Shown here: piece by piece, positions 30,588-40,168 of the stretch
Numbering within the stretch: position 1 is the first letter of the stretch
Layout: each line of letters begins with the position of its first letter
Assembly: GCA_902537615.1 (NCBI GenBank)
Contig: CACBBU010000004.1
Coordinates: 28,501 to 92,500, forward strand
Reading direction: 5' to 3'
DNA length: 64,000 bases
Source of the DNA: an uncultured Alphaproteobacteria bacterium
GTDB lineage: Bacteria; Pseudomonadota; Alphaproteobacteria; Methylaequorales; Methylaequoraceae
The notes under the pieces: generated by a model
Database searches by the model: none
Told to the model about the DNA's origin: nothing
The model's input: the letters and a program-made list of their open reading frames with translations, nothing else
Position numbers and translations under genes: made by a program

Positions 30588-31690
30588 AAAAAATAATTAC
30601 AATTAACCTTGTGGTATTTATAAGTATTTTATTATTAACTAATCTGTTGTCTTTAGTTCTCATTTCACTTAACAGGACATATCAATCAACAAAATCAAAT
30701 ATTCCAAATGTATATAAGTCAAATCCAGCCTTTCACGATAAGGATTATGCCATTGGTTATGCGAAAGATTACCAAAATATCAATTATTCATACCACCCTT
30801 ATGTTGGTTGGATTATTGATGAATTTAAATCTGATTTTATTAATATAGATAAAAATGGAAGAAGAATTGTAAAGTCAAATAATGTTAATAATTCTAATTC
30901 CATAAACTTCTTCGGTGGTTCCTCAATTTGGGGAGTTGGAAGTTCAGACTATGATTCTATTCCTTCAATTATTGGAGAAAAATTTAAAAAATTTAATGTG
31001 AATGTTTATGCTACCCCCGGTTATACAGTTAGACAAAACCTAAGTCTTTTAATAAATAAAATTAACAATAAAAAATATAGTAATGGAGATATTATTATTT
31101 TTTTTGATGGCGTTAATGACTATTCTGTTTCTTGTAAAGATTCGCTAATATTAAATAGCAATGGTGTCAAAGACAAAATTTCCTTAGCCTTAAAAGACTA
31201 TCAATACAAACAAAATATGACTGGCTTAGATACCTTTGTAGAGTTTTTAGATGTTGTTTTTTTAAAATATTCAAAAAGAATTTTAAATAGAATTAGAACA
31301 AATGATTCAATTAATGAAAAAAAAAATATTTGTTTTAAAGATGAAATAAAAAAAAAGGAACTTTCTGATTATATGATAAAAAATTGGAGAATTGCAAAAG
31401 AAATTTCTGACGCATATGGTCTTAAGTTTTATTCATTTATTCAACCTGTAGCTAGCACTCAAACAAATATAAAGCATTTAAAACTGAATGAAAGCCTATA
31501 TGATCTTCAAAGTTTTTTAAGTATTTTATCATCTACATCAGCAGAAAATAGCAATAATTATATAGTAGATTTTACAAATATTTTTCTTAAAAAAGAAAAT
31601 TTAAAAGTTTTCATTGATGAATATCATTTTAATAGAATTGGAAATAAAATTATTGCTGACGCTATTTCTGAAAAAATTTTTAATAATTAG
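30584..31690 (+). CDS. Membrane-anchored SGNH/GDSL-hydrolase-like protein
   Basis: N-terminal TM; FFGGSSIWGVGSSD (block I), DGVNDYS (block III), DEYHFNRIGNKIIADAI (block V). Confidence 0.72.
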   Translation: MKKIITINLVVFISILLLTNLLSLVLISLNRTYQSTKSNIPNVYKSNPAFHDKDYAIGYAKDYQNINYSYHPYVGWIIDEFKSDFINIDKNGRRIVKSNNVNNSNSINFFGGSSIWGVGSSDYDSIPSIIGEKFKKFNVNVYATPGYTVRQNLSLLINKINNKKYSNGDIIIFFDGVNDYSVSCKDSLILNSNGVKDKISLALKDYQYKQNMTGLDTFVEFLDVVFLKYSKRILNRIRTNDSINEKKNICFKDEIKKKELSDYMIKNWRIAKEISDAYGLKFYSFIQPVASTQTNIKHLKLNESLYDLQSFLSILSSTSAENSNNYIVDFTNIFLKKENLKVFIDEYHFNRIGNKIIADAISEKIFNN

Positions 31691-31705
31691 TAGTCAGAAA
31701 ATGCT

Positions 31706-32854
31706 CTAGCCAATAAGATTTATATAGTCTTTAAAAACAAAAGATAAATAATTTTTCTTCTTAATTTCATCAATTTTTAAAAAACCGAAATCATAAATTC
31801 TATACTTGCTTGACAAATAATTAAAAACTTTAATCAAAAAAAATCTTACTCTTGTTCCAAATGAATTATTTTTAACAATAAAAATTAACATGTAAAATAA
31901 CAATGCATTAAAAAAGTTAAAGTTTTGTTCTGTTTTTTCTACGGTTCTATTGAGAGGCAAAATATTAAGCTTAAATTTTAAATCATTATTTATTTTTTTT
32001 TTTAAAATTTTTGGAAGATTTACTGTTTTCTTAAAAAAATAAAAATCATTGACTTTGAAATTTGAAAATTTTTTCTTTGAGAGTATTACTGAAATCTCAT
32101 CATGATAATTACTTTTCCAGAAAAAAATGTTCATTTTATATTTTTGAGAAAGATAAAAAAATGTGTGTTTTGAAAATGAAAATAAATGTGAAATAAAGAA
32201 AATTTGTTCCATTGTTGGTTCAAATACAGCGTTGGGAACATTAATAATGATTAAACCGTTCTTTTTAAGTTGTTTTATTTTCCACTCTAAAAAATTCACA
32301 GGATCTATAACATGCTCCATTACATGATTAGAATAAACAATATCAAATTTTTTTTTGAAATTAATTTTTTTATAATCCCCAAACTTTATAAGTAATCCTT
32401 TTTTTTTGGCCTCTAAATAACTACTCTTATTTGGTTCACAACCTTCTATGTTAGTGAATCCTTTTTGCTTAAGTCCAGTTATCATTGATCCATTTCCTGT
32501 TCCAACATCAAGAATACTCATATTTTTTTTTTGATGAAAAAGTAACTCTAATATAGTTGCAATTTTAAAGTTAGCTTTAGGTGTGTTTCTCTTTTTTTTC
32601 CATTTATTTTCATAATATTCTTTAAAAAAACCTTCACTTGGAATAGATCTGTAAAAAAGTGTACAACAGCTTTTACATAAACCAACTTTTAGTGAAAAAG
32701 AAGTTTTTTGACCTTCTAGGCTAACTACATCATCTATATCATCTGACTTACAGATGGGGCATTTATTAAAGTTTATAAGTTTTTCTTTTATGGGCCAAAA
32801 CTTCTGATCAAAGCCATGAAAAGAATTTTCTAAATCAATTTGAAATTCATTCAT
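31706..32854 (-). CDS. Class I SAM methyltransferase with N-terminal zinc ribbon
   Basis: CPICKSDD...CKSCCTLFYRS zinc ribbon; MSILDVGTGNGSMI; YSNHVMEHVIDPVNFL. Confidence 0.8.
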   Translation of the reverse strand: MNEFQIDLENSFHGFDQKFWPIKEKLINFNKCPICKSDDIDDVVSLEGQKTSFSLKVGLCKSCCTLFYRSIPSEGFFKEYYENKWKKKRNTPKANFKIATILELLFHQKKNMSILDVGTGNGSMITGLKQKGFTNIEGCEPNKSSYLEAKKKGLLIKFGDYKKINFKKKFDIVYSNHVMEHVIDPVNFLEWKIKQLKKNGLIIINVPNAVFEPTMEQIFFISHLFSFSKHTFFYLSQKYKMNIFFWKSNYHDEISVILSKKKFSNFKVNDFYFFKKTVNLPKILKKKINNDLKFKLNILPLNRTVEKTEQNFNFFNALLFYMLIFIVKNNSFGTRVRFFLIKVFNYLSSKYRIYDFGFLKIDEIKKKNYLSFVFKDYINLIG

Positions 32855-33896
32855 TTTTCGGGGTAAATTTTTGAACTTTTTTATTTACGTATTTTTTTTG
32901 ACTATCATAAAATTTTTCATAATCAATTTTGTGTGCAAATTTGTTTTTAAGTGGTTTTATTTTATCATTTCGATTATACCAACAATTACCACACAACGTT
33001 CCTGAAAGATCAGAATTTAAATGTTTTTTTCTCATTTTTTCAAAAGTGCTTGAATACCAGGCTTTTTCTAAACTAATATTATTTAAGTCAGAAATTGCCA
33101 GATAATTATGATAATCAACACAACACATAGTCAAATAACCTTCGGCTGATATATGAAACCTGTTAAAAGGCATTGTACATACGTTTGATTGAGCTTTAGG
33201 AGTTTTCAATGAAAAGTCGTTATCAACCGAAAGAATTTTTTGTGCTTCATTCATTTGCCCCCCCTGCGTATCACAATTATGAAACATAATTTCATCAAAA
33301 ATATTCTCAAATTTTTTTAAAAAAACTTTCTTTTCATGTATATTCTGTTTCATCACAACGTAAGAGGCATACAACTTCAAATTGATTTTTTTTGTTAAAA
33401 TATATTTTTTTATAAAATTTAAATTTTTAATAACTTTGGTCCAATCATCTTTTTGATGAATAAGCTTATACGTTTTTCTTGTAGCTGCATTTATGGAAAA
33501 CTTAATACTATCTAACCCTGCATTAATTACAGGTACAACTTTATCCGGAGTTGCCATTGCACCGTTTGATGAAATGAATATATATTCAAATTTTAGTTTT
33601 TTACAATGTGAAATAATTTTATCTAATTCTTTAAAAATAAAGGGCTCTCCAGTTGAATATAATCCAACTTCTTTAACTCCGATATCCCTCGCTTCATTTA
33701 AAACTTTATAAACAAGTTTATCATCAGCTATTTTTTTTTTTCTTTGCATTAAAGGGTTAGAACAGAAAAGACAAGCATGATTACATGCATTAGAGAGTTC
33801 AATGTGCATTAGCTTTGGAATTGGAGGAGACTCTTTTAAGTATTTTTTATTACTTAAATTTTCAAGTTGTTTTTTGAATCTTTTTTTTACTGACAC
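32847..33896 (-). CDS. Radical SAM protein with SPASM-like C-terminus
   Basis: HIELSNACNHACLFCSNPL (CX3CX2C), VGLYSTGEPFIFKEL, C-terminal CC/CGNCW cysteines. Confidence 0.87.
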   Translation of the reverse strand: MSVKKRFKKQLENLSNKKYLKESPPIPKLMHIELSNACNHACLFCSNPLMQRKKKIADDKLVYKVLNEARDIGVKEVGLYSTGEPFIFKELDKIISHCKKLKFEYIFISSNGAMATPDKVVPVINAGLDSIKFSINAATRKTYKLIHQKDDWTKVIKNLNFIKKYILTKKINLKLYASYVVMKQNIHEKKVFLKKFENIFDEIMFHNCDTQGGQMNEAQKILSVDNDFSLKTPKAQSNVCTMPFNRFHISAEGYLTMCCVDYHNYLAISDLNNISLEKAWYSSTFEKMRKKHLNSDLSGTLCGNCWYNRNDKIKPLKNKFAHKIDYEKFYDSQKKYVNKKVQKFTPKNE

Positions 33897-35036
33897 TTAT
33901 TTTCTTTTAAAAATTGAAAGATTTGTAAATTCATTAATATTTTTATAGTTTGTTTTTATTTTTTTACTCATTAGCATCTTTAGCTTTTTGTGCAAATCTT
34001 CTTCTGTTTGAATTAACTTAACACCAAAATAATTAAAATGTGACTCTTTTTTCCAATATTTTTTCCAAGCCTTGGTGATTTTTTGATAATGTATGACTGG
34101 TGTTTTAAATGCAAAAGTATCTATTATGGCCTGAGTGTGATGCGTTACAACTAAATCTGAAATATTTGCTAAAACAGCAGTGTTCAAATTTGAGTGAATA
34201 ATTCTAAAATCACTTCTAGAAAATGTTTCAATAATTTTTAGAATTTTCATTAAAAACTTTTTGTTCTGAAGGGGATGAGGTTTAACAATTATAATGCTTT
34301 TTTGGGGTAACAACTTTTTAAAATTTAAAGCTATGGTTTTTGACCATTCCTCTACCTCACTCTCTTCAGTAATTCCTTTGACTACAGAAGGCATAAATAA
34401 CGAAATAATTTTTTCATTTCCTTTTCTAAATTTTATATATTTTTTTGTATAATCGCTAACATAATTAATCCACGATTTGTAAAGTCTTGTGTAGCCTATC
34501 ATGATGTTTGACTTTCTTTGGGTATATTTTAAAAAACCATGGTCATTTATACTTGAGTACAAAAAAAAATCTCCGTCTTCTTTAAATTGATTTTTTATAA
34601 TTGGTGAATGTTCAGTTGGATTATTTTTCTCTCTTAGAACGATACTATGTTCACATCTTAAAATTAAACATTTTTTTCTTCTTAAAAAAAAACTAATAAT
34701 CTTCAAGATATTACTTTTTTTTAAATTACTTGAATGAATAAAATAAGTATTTTTTTTTATACCCATTAAGTAAAAACATATTCGAAAGTAAAAAATAAAT
34801 TTGTTAAAAAAATTAATTAGTAAGAATTTTGTTTTTTTATTATTAACAATAACCTGAGAAATTAAATTTTCTGTTAGGGATTTATTAAAATTATCAAGGA
34901 GAATTGTCTTTAAAACATCCTCATTAACAATTATGTCAATTTCAACATTCTTATTTATTGATTTCAACTCTTTAAATAAGGGAAAAAGATAATCAAAACC
35001 GGAATATCTTAATGGCATCCAACAAAAAATTTTCAT
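33897..35036 (-). CDS. Putative GT-B-like surface polysaccharide transferase
   Basis: IIVKPHPLQNKKFLMK, DLVVTHHTQAIIDTFAFKTPVIHYQ: pattern of CDP-glycerol transferase/GT-B-like surface carbohydrate proteins. Confidence 0.5.
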   Translation of the reverse strand: MKIFCWMPLRYSGFDYLFPLFKELKSINKNVEIDIIVNEDVLKTILLDNFNKSLTENLISQVIVNNKKTKFLLINFFNKFIFYFRICFYLMGIKKNTYFIHSSNLKKSNILKIISFFLRRKKCLILRCEHSIVLREKNNPTEHSPIIKNQFKEDGDFFLYSSINDHGFLKYTQRKSNIMIGYTRLYKSWINYVSDYTKKYIKFRKGNEKIISLFMPSVVKGITEESEVEEWSKTIALNFKKLLPQKSIIIVKPHPLQNKKFLMKILKIIETFSRSDFRIIHSNLNTAVLANISDLVVTHHTQAIIDTFAFKTPVIHYQKITKAWKKYWKKESHFNYFGVKLIQTEEDLHKKLKMLMSKKIKTNYKNINEFTNLSIFKRK

Positions 35037-35273
35037 ACTTACAAATTATATCTCTATATAATATCTAAAGAAATTGAAGAAATTAAACAAATCTTAAAAA
35101 AATAACATTAATAAATTTAAATTTTATATTAGATAAATATTTTAATTAATTAAAAATATAATCATTATTAACTAAAATTATAAATAACGAACTTTTATTA
35201 TAAAATTTATTTTGCTAAATTAAACTTTTCTTATTGAGTTAAGCTTAAAAAATAAGTATTCATTTAATTAATA

Positions 35274-36296
35274 ATGTTAAAAGATAATATTTCTTATAAA
35301 AAATCTAAGCTAGACAGTATTTATTCTTTATCTAGTAAAATTAGCTGCGCTGATTTCGCAAAGAAGTTTCCTAATTATAAAGAAGACATTTATAAAATTA
35401 ATGGACAATTATTGGAAAATATAGACTTACATACATTTAAACCATTGGATGACCAAATAAAATATAGAAAAGAATGTCCACTTTGTTCAAGCAAAAAATT
35501 TAGATTTATTTTTCAAAAACATGGTTTTGATCACATGATTTGTGACAATTGTGAAATAATTTTCACCCATCAGGTTTTAATACCATCAAAATCAAATCAT
35601 TTAAAAAAAAGTGAACAGGGTGATGAATATGGTTCATACAAAGATCAAAAACTTGTTTCCAAATTAGATGAAAAAAAATTTAATATTGTTTTTGATCAAC
35701 TCAAAAAAGTTTCAAAGATTAAGAATATTCTTGATATTGGTTCAAATATAGGAAAATTTTTAGAGTGGGCTTCTTGCAATTACAAAGTAACGGGTCACGA
35801 ATACCATGATAACTTAAGAAAAATTGCTATTTCTAGAGGATATAATATAAAGAGTAAGGAATTATCAAAAATTAAATTCAAAGAAAAATTTGACTTAATT
35901 ACATGCTGGGATTACTTAGATCACATATTGAACCCAAAAGAAACATTTAAAAATTTGAGTAAACAAGTAAAAAAAGGAGGATTATTATTTTTTGCAATTA
36001 ATAATAGAGATAGTCTTTCGGTAAAGATTTTACATAAAGACTCACCTATTTTTATTGGACCTCATCACTCTATCCATTATGGAGCCAGACATGTAAAATT
36101 TCTGCTTGAACCCTATGGATGGAAACTTGTTAGCGCTGACTCTTATGTTTCGGAACTAAATTGGATTTCAAACTGGTTGAATTTTAAAAATCCAGAGTTT
36201 GGTGACTCTTCTTTACAAACTGATCTATTTAATCCAGAAGCAATTTGTAATAAAGGACTTGGGTTTAAAGTAAATTTAATTTTTATTAAAAAGTAA
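35274..36296 (+). CDS. Class I SAM methyltransferase with zinc ribbon
   Basis: CPLCSSKKFRF...HMICDNCEIIFTH; NILDIGSNIGKFLEWA; CWDYLDHILNPKETF. Confidence 0.8.
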   Translation: MLKDNISYKKSKLDSIYSLSSKISCADFAKKFPNYKEDIYKINGQLLENIDLHTFKPLDDQIKYRKECPLCSSKKFRFIFQKHGFDHMICDNCEIIFTHQVLIPSKSNHLKKSEQGDEYGSYKDQKLVSKLDEKKFNIVFDQLKKVSKIKNILDIGSNIGKFLEWASCNYKVTGHEYHDNLRKIAISRGYNIKSKELSKIKFKEKFDLITCWDYLDHILNPKETFKNLSKQVKKGGLLFFAINNRDSLSVKILHKDSPIFIGPHHSIHYGARHVKFLLEPYGWKLVSADSYVSELNWISNWLNFKNPEFGDSSLQTDLFNPEAICNKGLGFKVNLIFIKK

Positions 36297-36302
36297 TTTA
36301 TA

Positions 36303-37616
36303 ATGAAAAAAAAAATTGTTTTTTCTAAACCTCTTCGCTTATCAAAATCAAATAAGTTTTGGAATCAAACAATAAACTTTATTCCGGGAGGAGCACAAAC
36401 TTTTTCAAAAATGCCATTCCAACATGGTGATGGAGTTGCTCCAAAATTCATTAAAAAATCAAAAGGTTGTTTTTCTTGGGATATTGACGATAACAAATAT
36501 ATAGATTTTATGTGTAGCCTTGGTCCAATAATACTAGGTTATTGTGACAAAGAGGTTAATAAGAGTGCAATTCAAATGATTCAACAAGGATCCTTAATTC
36601 CTTCACTACCTAACACCATAGAAACAAAGTTGTCCAAAACATTGGTAAGCCTAATTCCATCTGCTGAGATGGTAAGATTTGGTAAAAATGGATCTGATGT
36701 AACTCATGCAGCAGTAAGAGCTGCAAGAGGCTTGACAAAAAAGGACATTATTGCTGTCTGTGGATATCATGGATGGCATGATTGGTATATTGGAACAACA
36801 TCACGTGATTTGGGTGTTCCTAACAACGTAAAAGAGCTTACTCACAAGTTTTTTTATAATGATATAGACTCATTAGATAAATTATTTAAAAAAAATAAAT
36901 CAAAAATTGCAGCTGTTATCATGGAACCACTTACCTTTTACGAACCAGAAAATGACTTTCTTCATAAAGTTAAAGAAATTGCTCATTCAAACGGTGCTTT
37001 GTTAATTTTTGATGAAGTTATAAGTGGTTTTAGATCAAATCTTGGCGGAGCACAAAAGCTGTATGGTGTAACTCCTGATTTTACTTGCTTAGGTAAGGCA
37101 ATGGCAAATGGTTTTCCATTATCTGCAATAGTAGGAAAAAAAAAATATATGGAAATTTTTAATGAAATATTTTTTTCTTTCACGTTTGGTGGTGAAGTTC
37201 CTTCCATTGCAGCATCTTTAACAACAATAAAATTAATAAAGAAAAGGAAAACAATTAGTAAGATTAATAATTTAGGTAACAAACTTATTAGTGGTTATAA
37301 CAATATTGTTAAAAAATTAAAATTAAACCGTTACACAAAGATGATCGGTTTTGGTTGGTGGCCCGAGTATCTTTTTTTCTTAGAAGGTAAGCCAAGCATT
37401 AAACTGCAGACTTTTTTTCAACAGGAAATCGTTAGACGTGGAATACTTACTAGAAACGGAATGTTTTTGTGCGGTGAACATAATGAAAAAGTTATAAATA
37501 AAACTCTTAATATTTTTGAAGAATCTCTCTTTTTGTTAAAAAAGACAATTTCAGAAGGTAATTTAGATGAAAAAATCCAAAGTAAATTGATTGAACCTGT
37601 AATAAGAGATAGCTGA
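36303..37616 (+). CDS. Class III aminotransferase, glutamate-1-semialdehyde aminomutase-like
   Basis: FIPGGAQTFSKMP, VRFGKNGSDVTHAAVRAARG, LLIFDEVISGFRSNLGGAQKLYGVTPDFTCLGKAMANGFPLSAIVGKK. Confidence 0.88.
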   Translation: MKKKIVFSKPLRLSKSNKFWNQTINFIPGGAQTFSKMPFQHGDGVAPKFIKKSKGCFSWDIDDNKYIDFMCSLGPIILGYCDKEVNKSAIQMIQQGSLIPSLPNTIETKLSKTLVSLIPSAEMVRFGKNGSDVTHAAVRAARGLTKKDIIAVCGYHGWHDWYIGTTSRDLGVPNNVKELTHKFFYNDIDSLDKLFKKNKSKIAAVIMEPLTFYEPENDFLHKVKEIAHSNGALLIFDEVISGFRSNLGGAQKLYGVTPDFTCLGKAMANGFPLSAIVGKKKYMEIFNEIFFSFTFGGEVPSIAASLTTIKLIKKRKTISKINNLGNKLISGYNNIVKKLKLNRYTKMIGFGWWPEYLFFLEGKPSIKLQTFFQQEIVRRGILTRNGMFLCGEHNEKVINKTLNIFEESLFLLKKTISEGNLDEKIQSKLIEPVIRDS

Positions 37617-37766
37617 ATTAAGAAGATATAAATAAAAATTACCCAAAAAAATTCAATGGTTTAGAAAATTAAATTTAAAAAAAATATTTTTTTTTGAATG
37701 ATTTATTGGTAAATTTTCTAATTGTAAAGTCTAAATTTATATTACACATTTTTAGTAGGAGATATA

Positions 37767-38150
37767 ATGGAATCTAATGAAAAGAAATCTAAAAATTTTG
37801 GGTACACCTTTTTCGTAATTCTATCTTTTGTGAATATTTATCTATACTATAATTATGAATGGTATAACTTTTTTTTAATTTTAATCACACTTGTATTTCT
37901 CTTTTTAACAATAACTAAACCTAAACTTCTTATTTTTCCATCTTTATATTGGGAAAAGTTTGGCCTTTTTCTTGGACGTTTTTTTTCTCCTATAATTCTT
38001 AGTTTAGTTTACTTATTTACAATACTCCCAATTAATTTAATTCTGAGAATTTTTTCAATTGATTTAATTAACATCAAAACAAATAATTCAAATAAAACTT
38101 ATTGGACTGATAGACAAAAAAGAAAGACTAATTTTAGGAATCAATTTTAA
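37767..38150 (+). CDS. SxtJ-like membrane protein
   Basis: Small hydrophobic protein directly upstream of a DUF5989-like ORF and carbamoyltransferase; FPSLYWEKFGLFLGRFFSPIILSLVYLFTILPINLILRIF. Confidence 0.65.
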   Translation: MESNEKKSKNFGYTFFVILSFVNIYLYYNYEWYNFFLILITLVFLFLTITKPKLLIFPSLYWEKFGLFLGRFFSPIILSLVYLFTILPINLILRIFSIDLINIKTNNSNKTYWTDRQKRKTNFRNQF

Positions 38151-38302
38151 TGTTAGACTTTTTGAGAGAATTTTGTGCTTTTATTTTTGAAAGAAAGAAA
38201 TTTTGGCTTTTGCCTGTTATAATTCTTTTAATGGTTTTTGGTTCATTAATTGTATTAACTCAAGGAACAGCGATCGCACCATTCATTTACACAATTTTCT
38301 GA
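38150..38302 (+). CDS. DUF5989-like 50-aa membrane protein (not in ORF track)
   Basis: TAATG overlap with upstream stop; MLDFLREFCAFIFERKKFWLLPVIILLMVFGSLIVLTQGTAIAPFIYTIF*; conserved-looking 'ERKKFWLLP' and 'GSAxAPFIYTIF'-type ending. Confidence 0.75.
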   Translation: MLDFLREFCAFIFERKKFWLLPVIILLMVFGSLIVLTQGTAIAPFIYTIF

Positions 38303-38304
38303 TT

Positions 38305-40134
38305 ATGAAAAAAGTCAGGATATTAGGTATTTCAGCTTATTTTCACGACAGTGCAGTAACTTTGATTGAAAATGGTGAAATTATTTATGCATCTCAGGAA
38401 GAGAGATTCTCTAGGATTAAACATGATTCAAATTTTCCAAAACAAGCTCTTAAAAATTTACTTGAATTTAATAATTTAAGGCTAAACCAAATTGACTATA
38501 TAATTTTTTTTGAAAAACCCTTTTTAAAATTTGAAAGACTTGTTGAAACTTACTTAGCATTTGCTCCTAAAGGTTTTAAACAGTTTTTATTTTCAATGCC
38601 CATTTGGCTTAAGCAAAAATTATTCATGAAAAAGGAAATAATAGATGAGTTAAAGAAGTTTGAACCTAAATTTGAAAAAAAAAAACTTTTTTTTTCTGAA
38701 CATCATCTTAGTCATGCTGCTAGTGCTTTTTACCCGTCTCCATTTAAAAAAGCTTTAATTTTTACTGCTGATGGTGTTGGAGAATGGGCAACAACAACTG
38801 TAGGAATTGGTTCACAAAATAATATTAACATTTTAAAGGAAATTAACTTTCCTAGCTCTCTTGGACTATTATATTCTGCATTTACATACTATATCGGTTT
38901 TAAGGTCAACAGTGGCGAATACAAACTTATGGGGCTAGCACCCTATGGAAAACCTAAATACGCTAATTTAATTAAAAGCAAGCTTTTAGATTTGAAAGAT
39001 GATGGGTCGTTTAGGTTAAATCAAGATTATTTTGATTATTCAACTGGTTTTAAAATGACTAACGAAAAGTTTAGTAATTTATTTAGAAATCCACCTAGAA
39101 AACCAGAATCTAGTTTTAAGAAAATACACATGGATATTGCAGCTTCAATTCAAGATGTTATGGAGTCAATTGTTCTGAAGATTTTAGAATCTTTGAAGAA
39201 GGAATACTCAATTGAAAATTTATGTTTAGCTGGTGGAGTAGCTTTGAACTGTGTAGTAAACGGTTTAATACAAAAAAAAAAAATTTTTAAAAATGTTTGG
39301 ATCCAACCTGCTGCTGGTGATGCGGGGGGGTCGTTGGGCGCAGCTTTAGCCTTGTGGTATATGCATTTAAAAAAAAAAAGAATTATAAATAATAAAGACT
39401 CAATGAAGGGTGCGTTCATAGGGCCGAGCTTCAGTAACGAAGATATAAAAAAAAGCTTAGATACGTTAATGGTAAAATATATAAAATTGGAGAAGCAAAA
39501 ATTAATAAAATTTGTAGCAAAAAAAATTTCTAAAGGAAAAATAGTTGGATGGTTTCAAAATAGAATGGAATTTGGTCCAAGAGCACTTGGAGCAAGATCA
39601 ATAATTGCAGATCCTAGGGATAAATCAATGCAAAAAAAGCTTAATCTGAAAATAAAGTTTAGAGAAAGCTTTAGACCATTTGCACCATCCGTTCTTCAGG
39701 ATCAATCAAATAAATGGTTCAATTTAGATTGTAATAGTCCTTATATGTTAATAGTTTCAGATTTGAAAAAAGATAAACTAATCACTATTAAAAAAACAAA
39801 AAAAACACTTTCTTCAATAAATGAGATTAGATCTAAGGTTCCAAGTATCACTCATGTTAATAACAGTGCCCGAGTTCAAACAGTCAATAAGAGTACAAAC
39901 CCATTGTATTATGATTTGATAAAAGAGTTTTTTAAAATAACAAAAACCCCATTGTTAATTAACACCTCCTTTAACATAAGAGGTGAACCAATCGTATGTA
40001 CGCCTGAGGATGCATACAGGTGTTTTATGGGAACAAATTTAGATATTTTAGTTCTAGAAAATTTCATAATTGAGAAAAATAGTCAACAAAATAAAATCAA
40101 GATAAATTATAAAAATAAATTTAGCTTAGACTAG
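38305..40134 (+). CDS. Carbamoyltransferase (NodU/CmcH family)
   Basis: ILGISAYFHDSAVTLIENGEIIYASQEERFSRIKHD, EHHLSHAASAFYPSPF, LAGGVALNCVVNG, RMEFGPRALGARSIIADPR. Start corrected to ATG 38305. Confidence 0.93.
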   Translation: MKKVRILGISAYFHDSAVTLIENGEIIYASQEERFSRIKHDSNFPKQALKNLLEFNNLRLNQIDYIIFFEKPFLKFERLVETYLAFAPKGFKQFLFSMPIWLKQKLFMKKEIIDELKKFEPKFEKKKLFFSEHHLSHAASAFYPSPFKKALIFTADGVGEWATTTVGIGSQNNINILKEINFPSSLGLLYSAFTYYIGFKVNSGEYKLMGLAPYGKPKYANLIKSKLLDLKDDGSFRLNQDYFDYSTGFKMTNEKFSNLFRNPPRKPESSFKKIHMDIAASIQDVMESIVLKILESLKKEYSIENLCLAGGVALNCVVNGLIQKKKIFKNVWIQPAAGDAGGSLGAALALWYMHLKKKRIINNKDSMKGAFIGPSFSNEDIKKSLDTLMVKYIKLEKQKLIKFVAKKISKGKIVGWFQNRMEFGPRALGARSIIADPRDKSMQKKLNLKIKFRESFRPFAPSVLQDQSNKWFNLDCNSPYMLIVSDLKKDKLITIKKTKKTLSSINEIRSKVPSITHVNNSARVQTVNKSTNPLYYDLIKEFFKITKTPLLINTSFNIRGEPIVCTPEDAYRCFMGTNLDILVLENFIIEKNSQQNKIKINYKNKFSLD

Positions 40135-40168
40135 ATGTGCTTAAAAAAGAATATAAAAAAATTGAGAT

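Noticed and set aside
36983-37282. Minus-strand 99-aa ORF inside the class III aminotransferase gene
   Set aside because: Antisense to the conserved PLP region; chance ORF.
39150-39419. Minus-strand 89-aa ORF inside the carbamoyltransferase gene
   Set aside because: Antisense to the conserved carbamoyltransferase domain; chance ORF.
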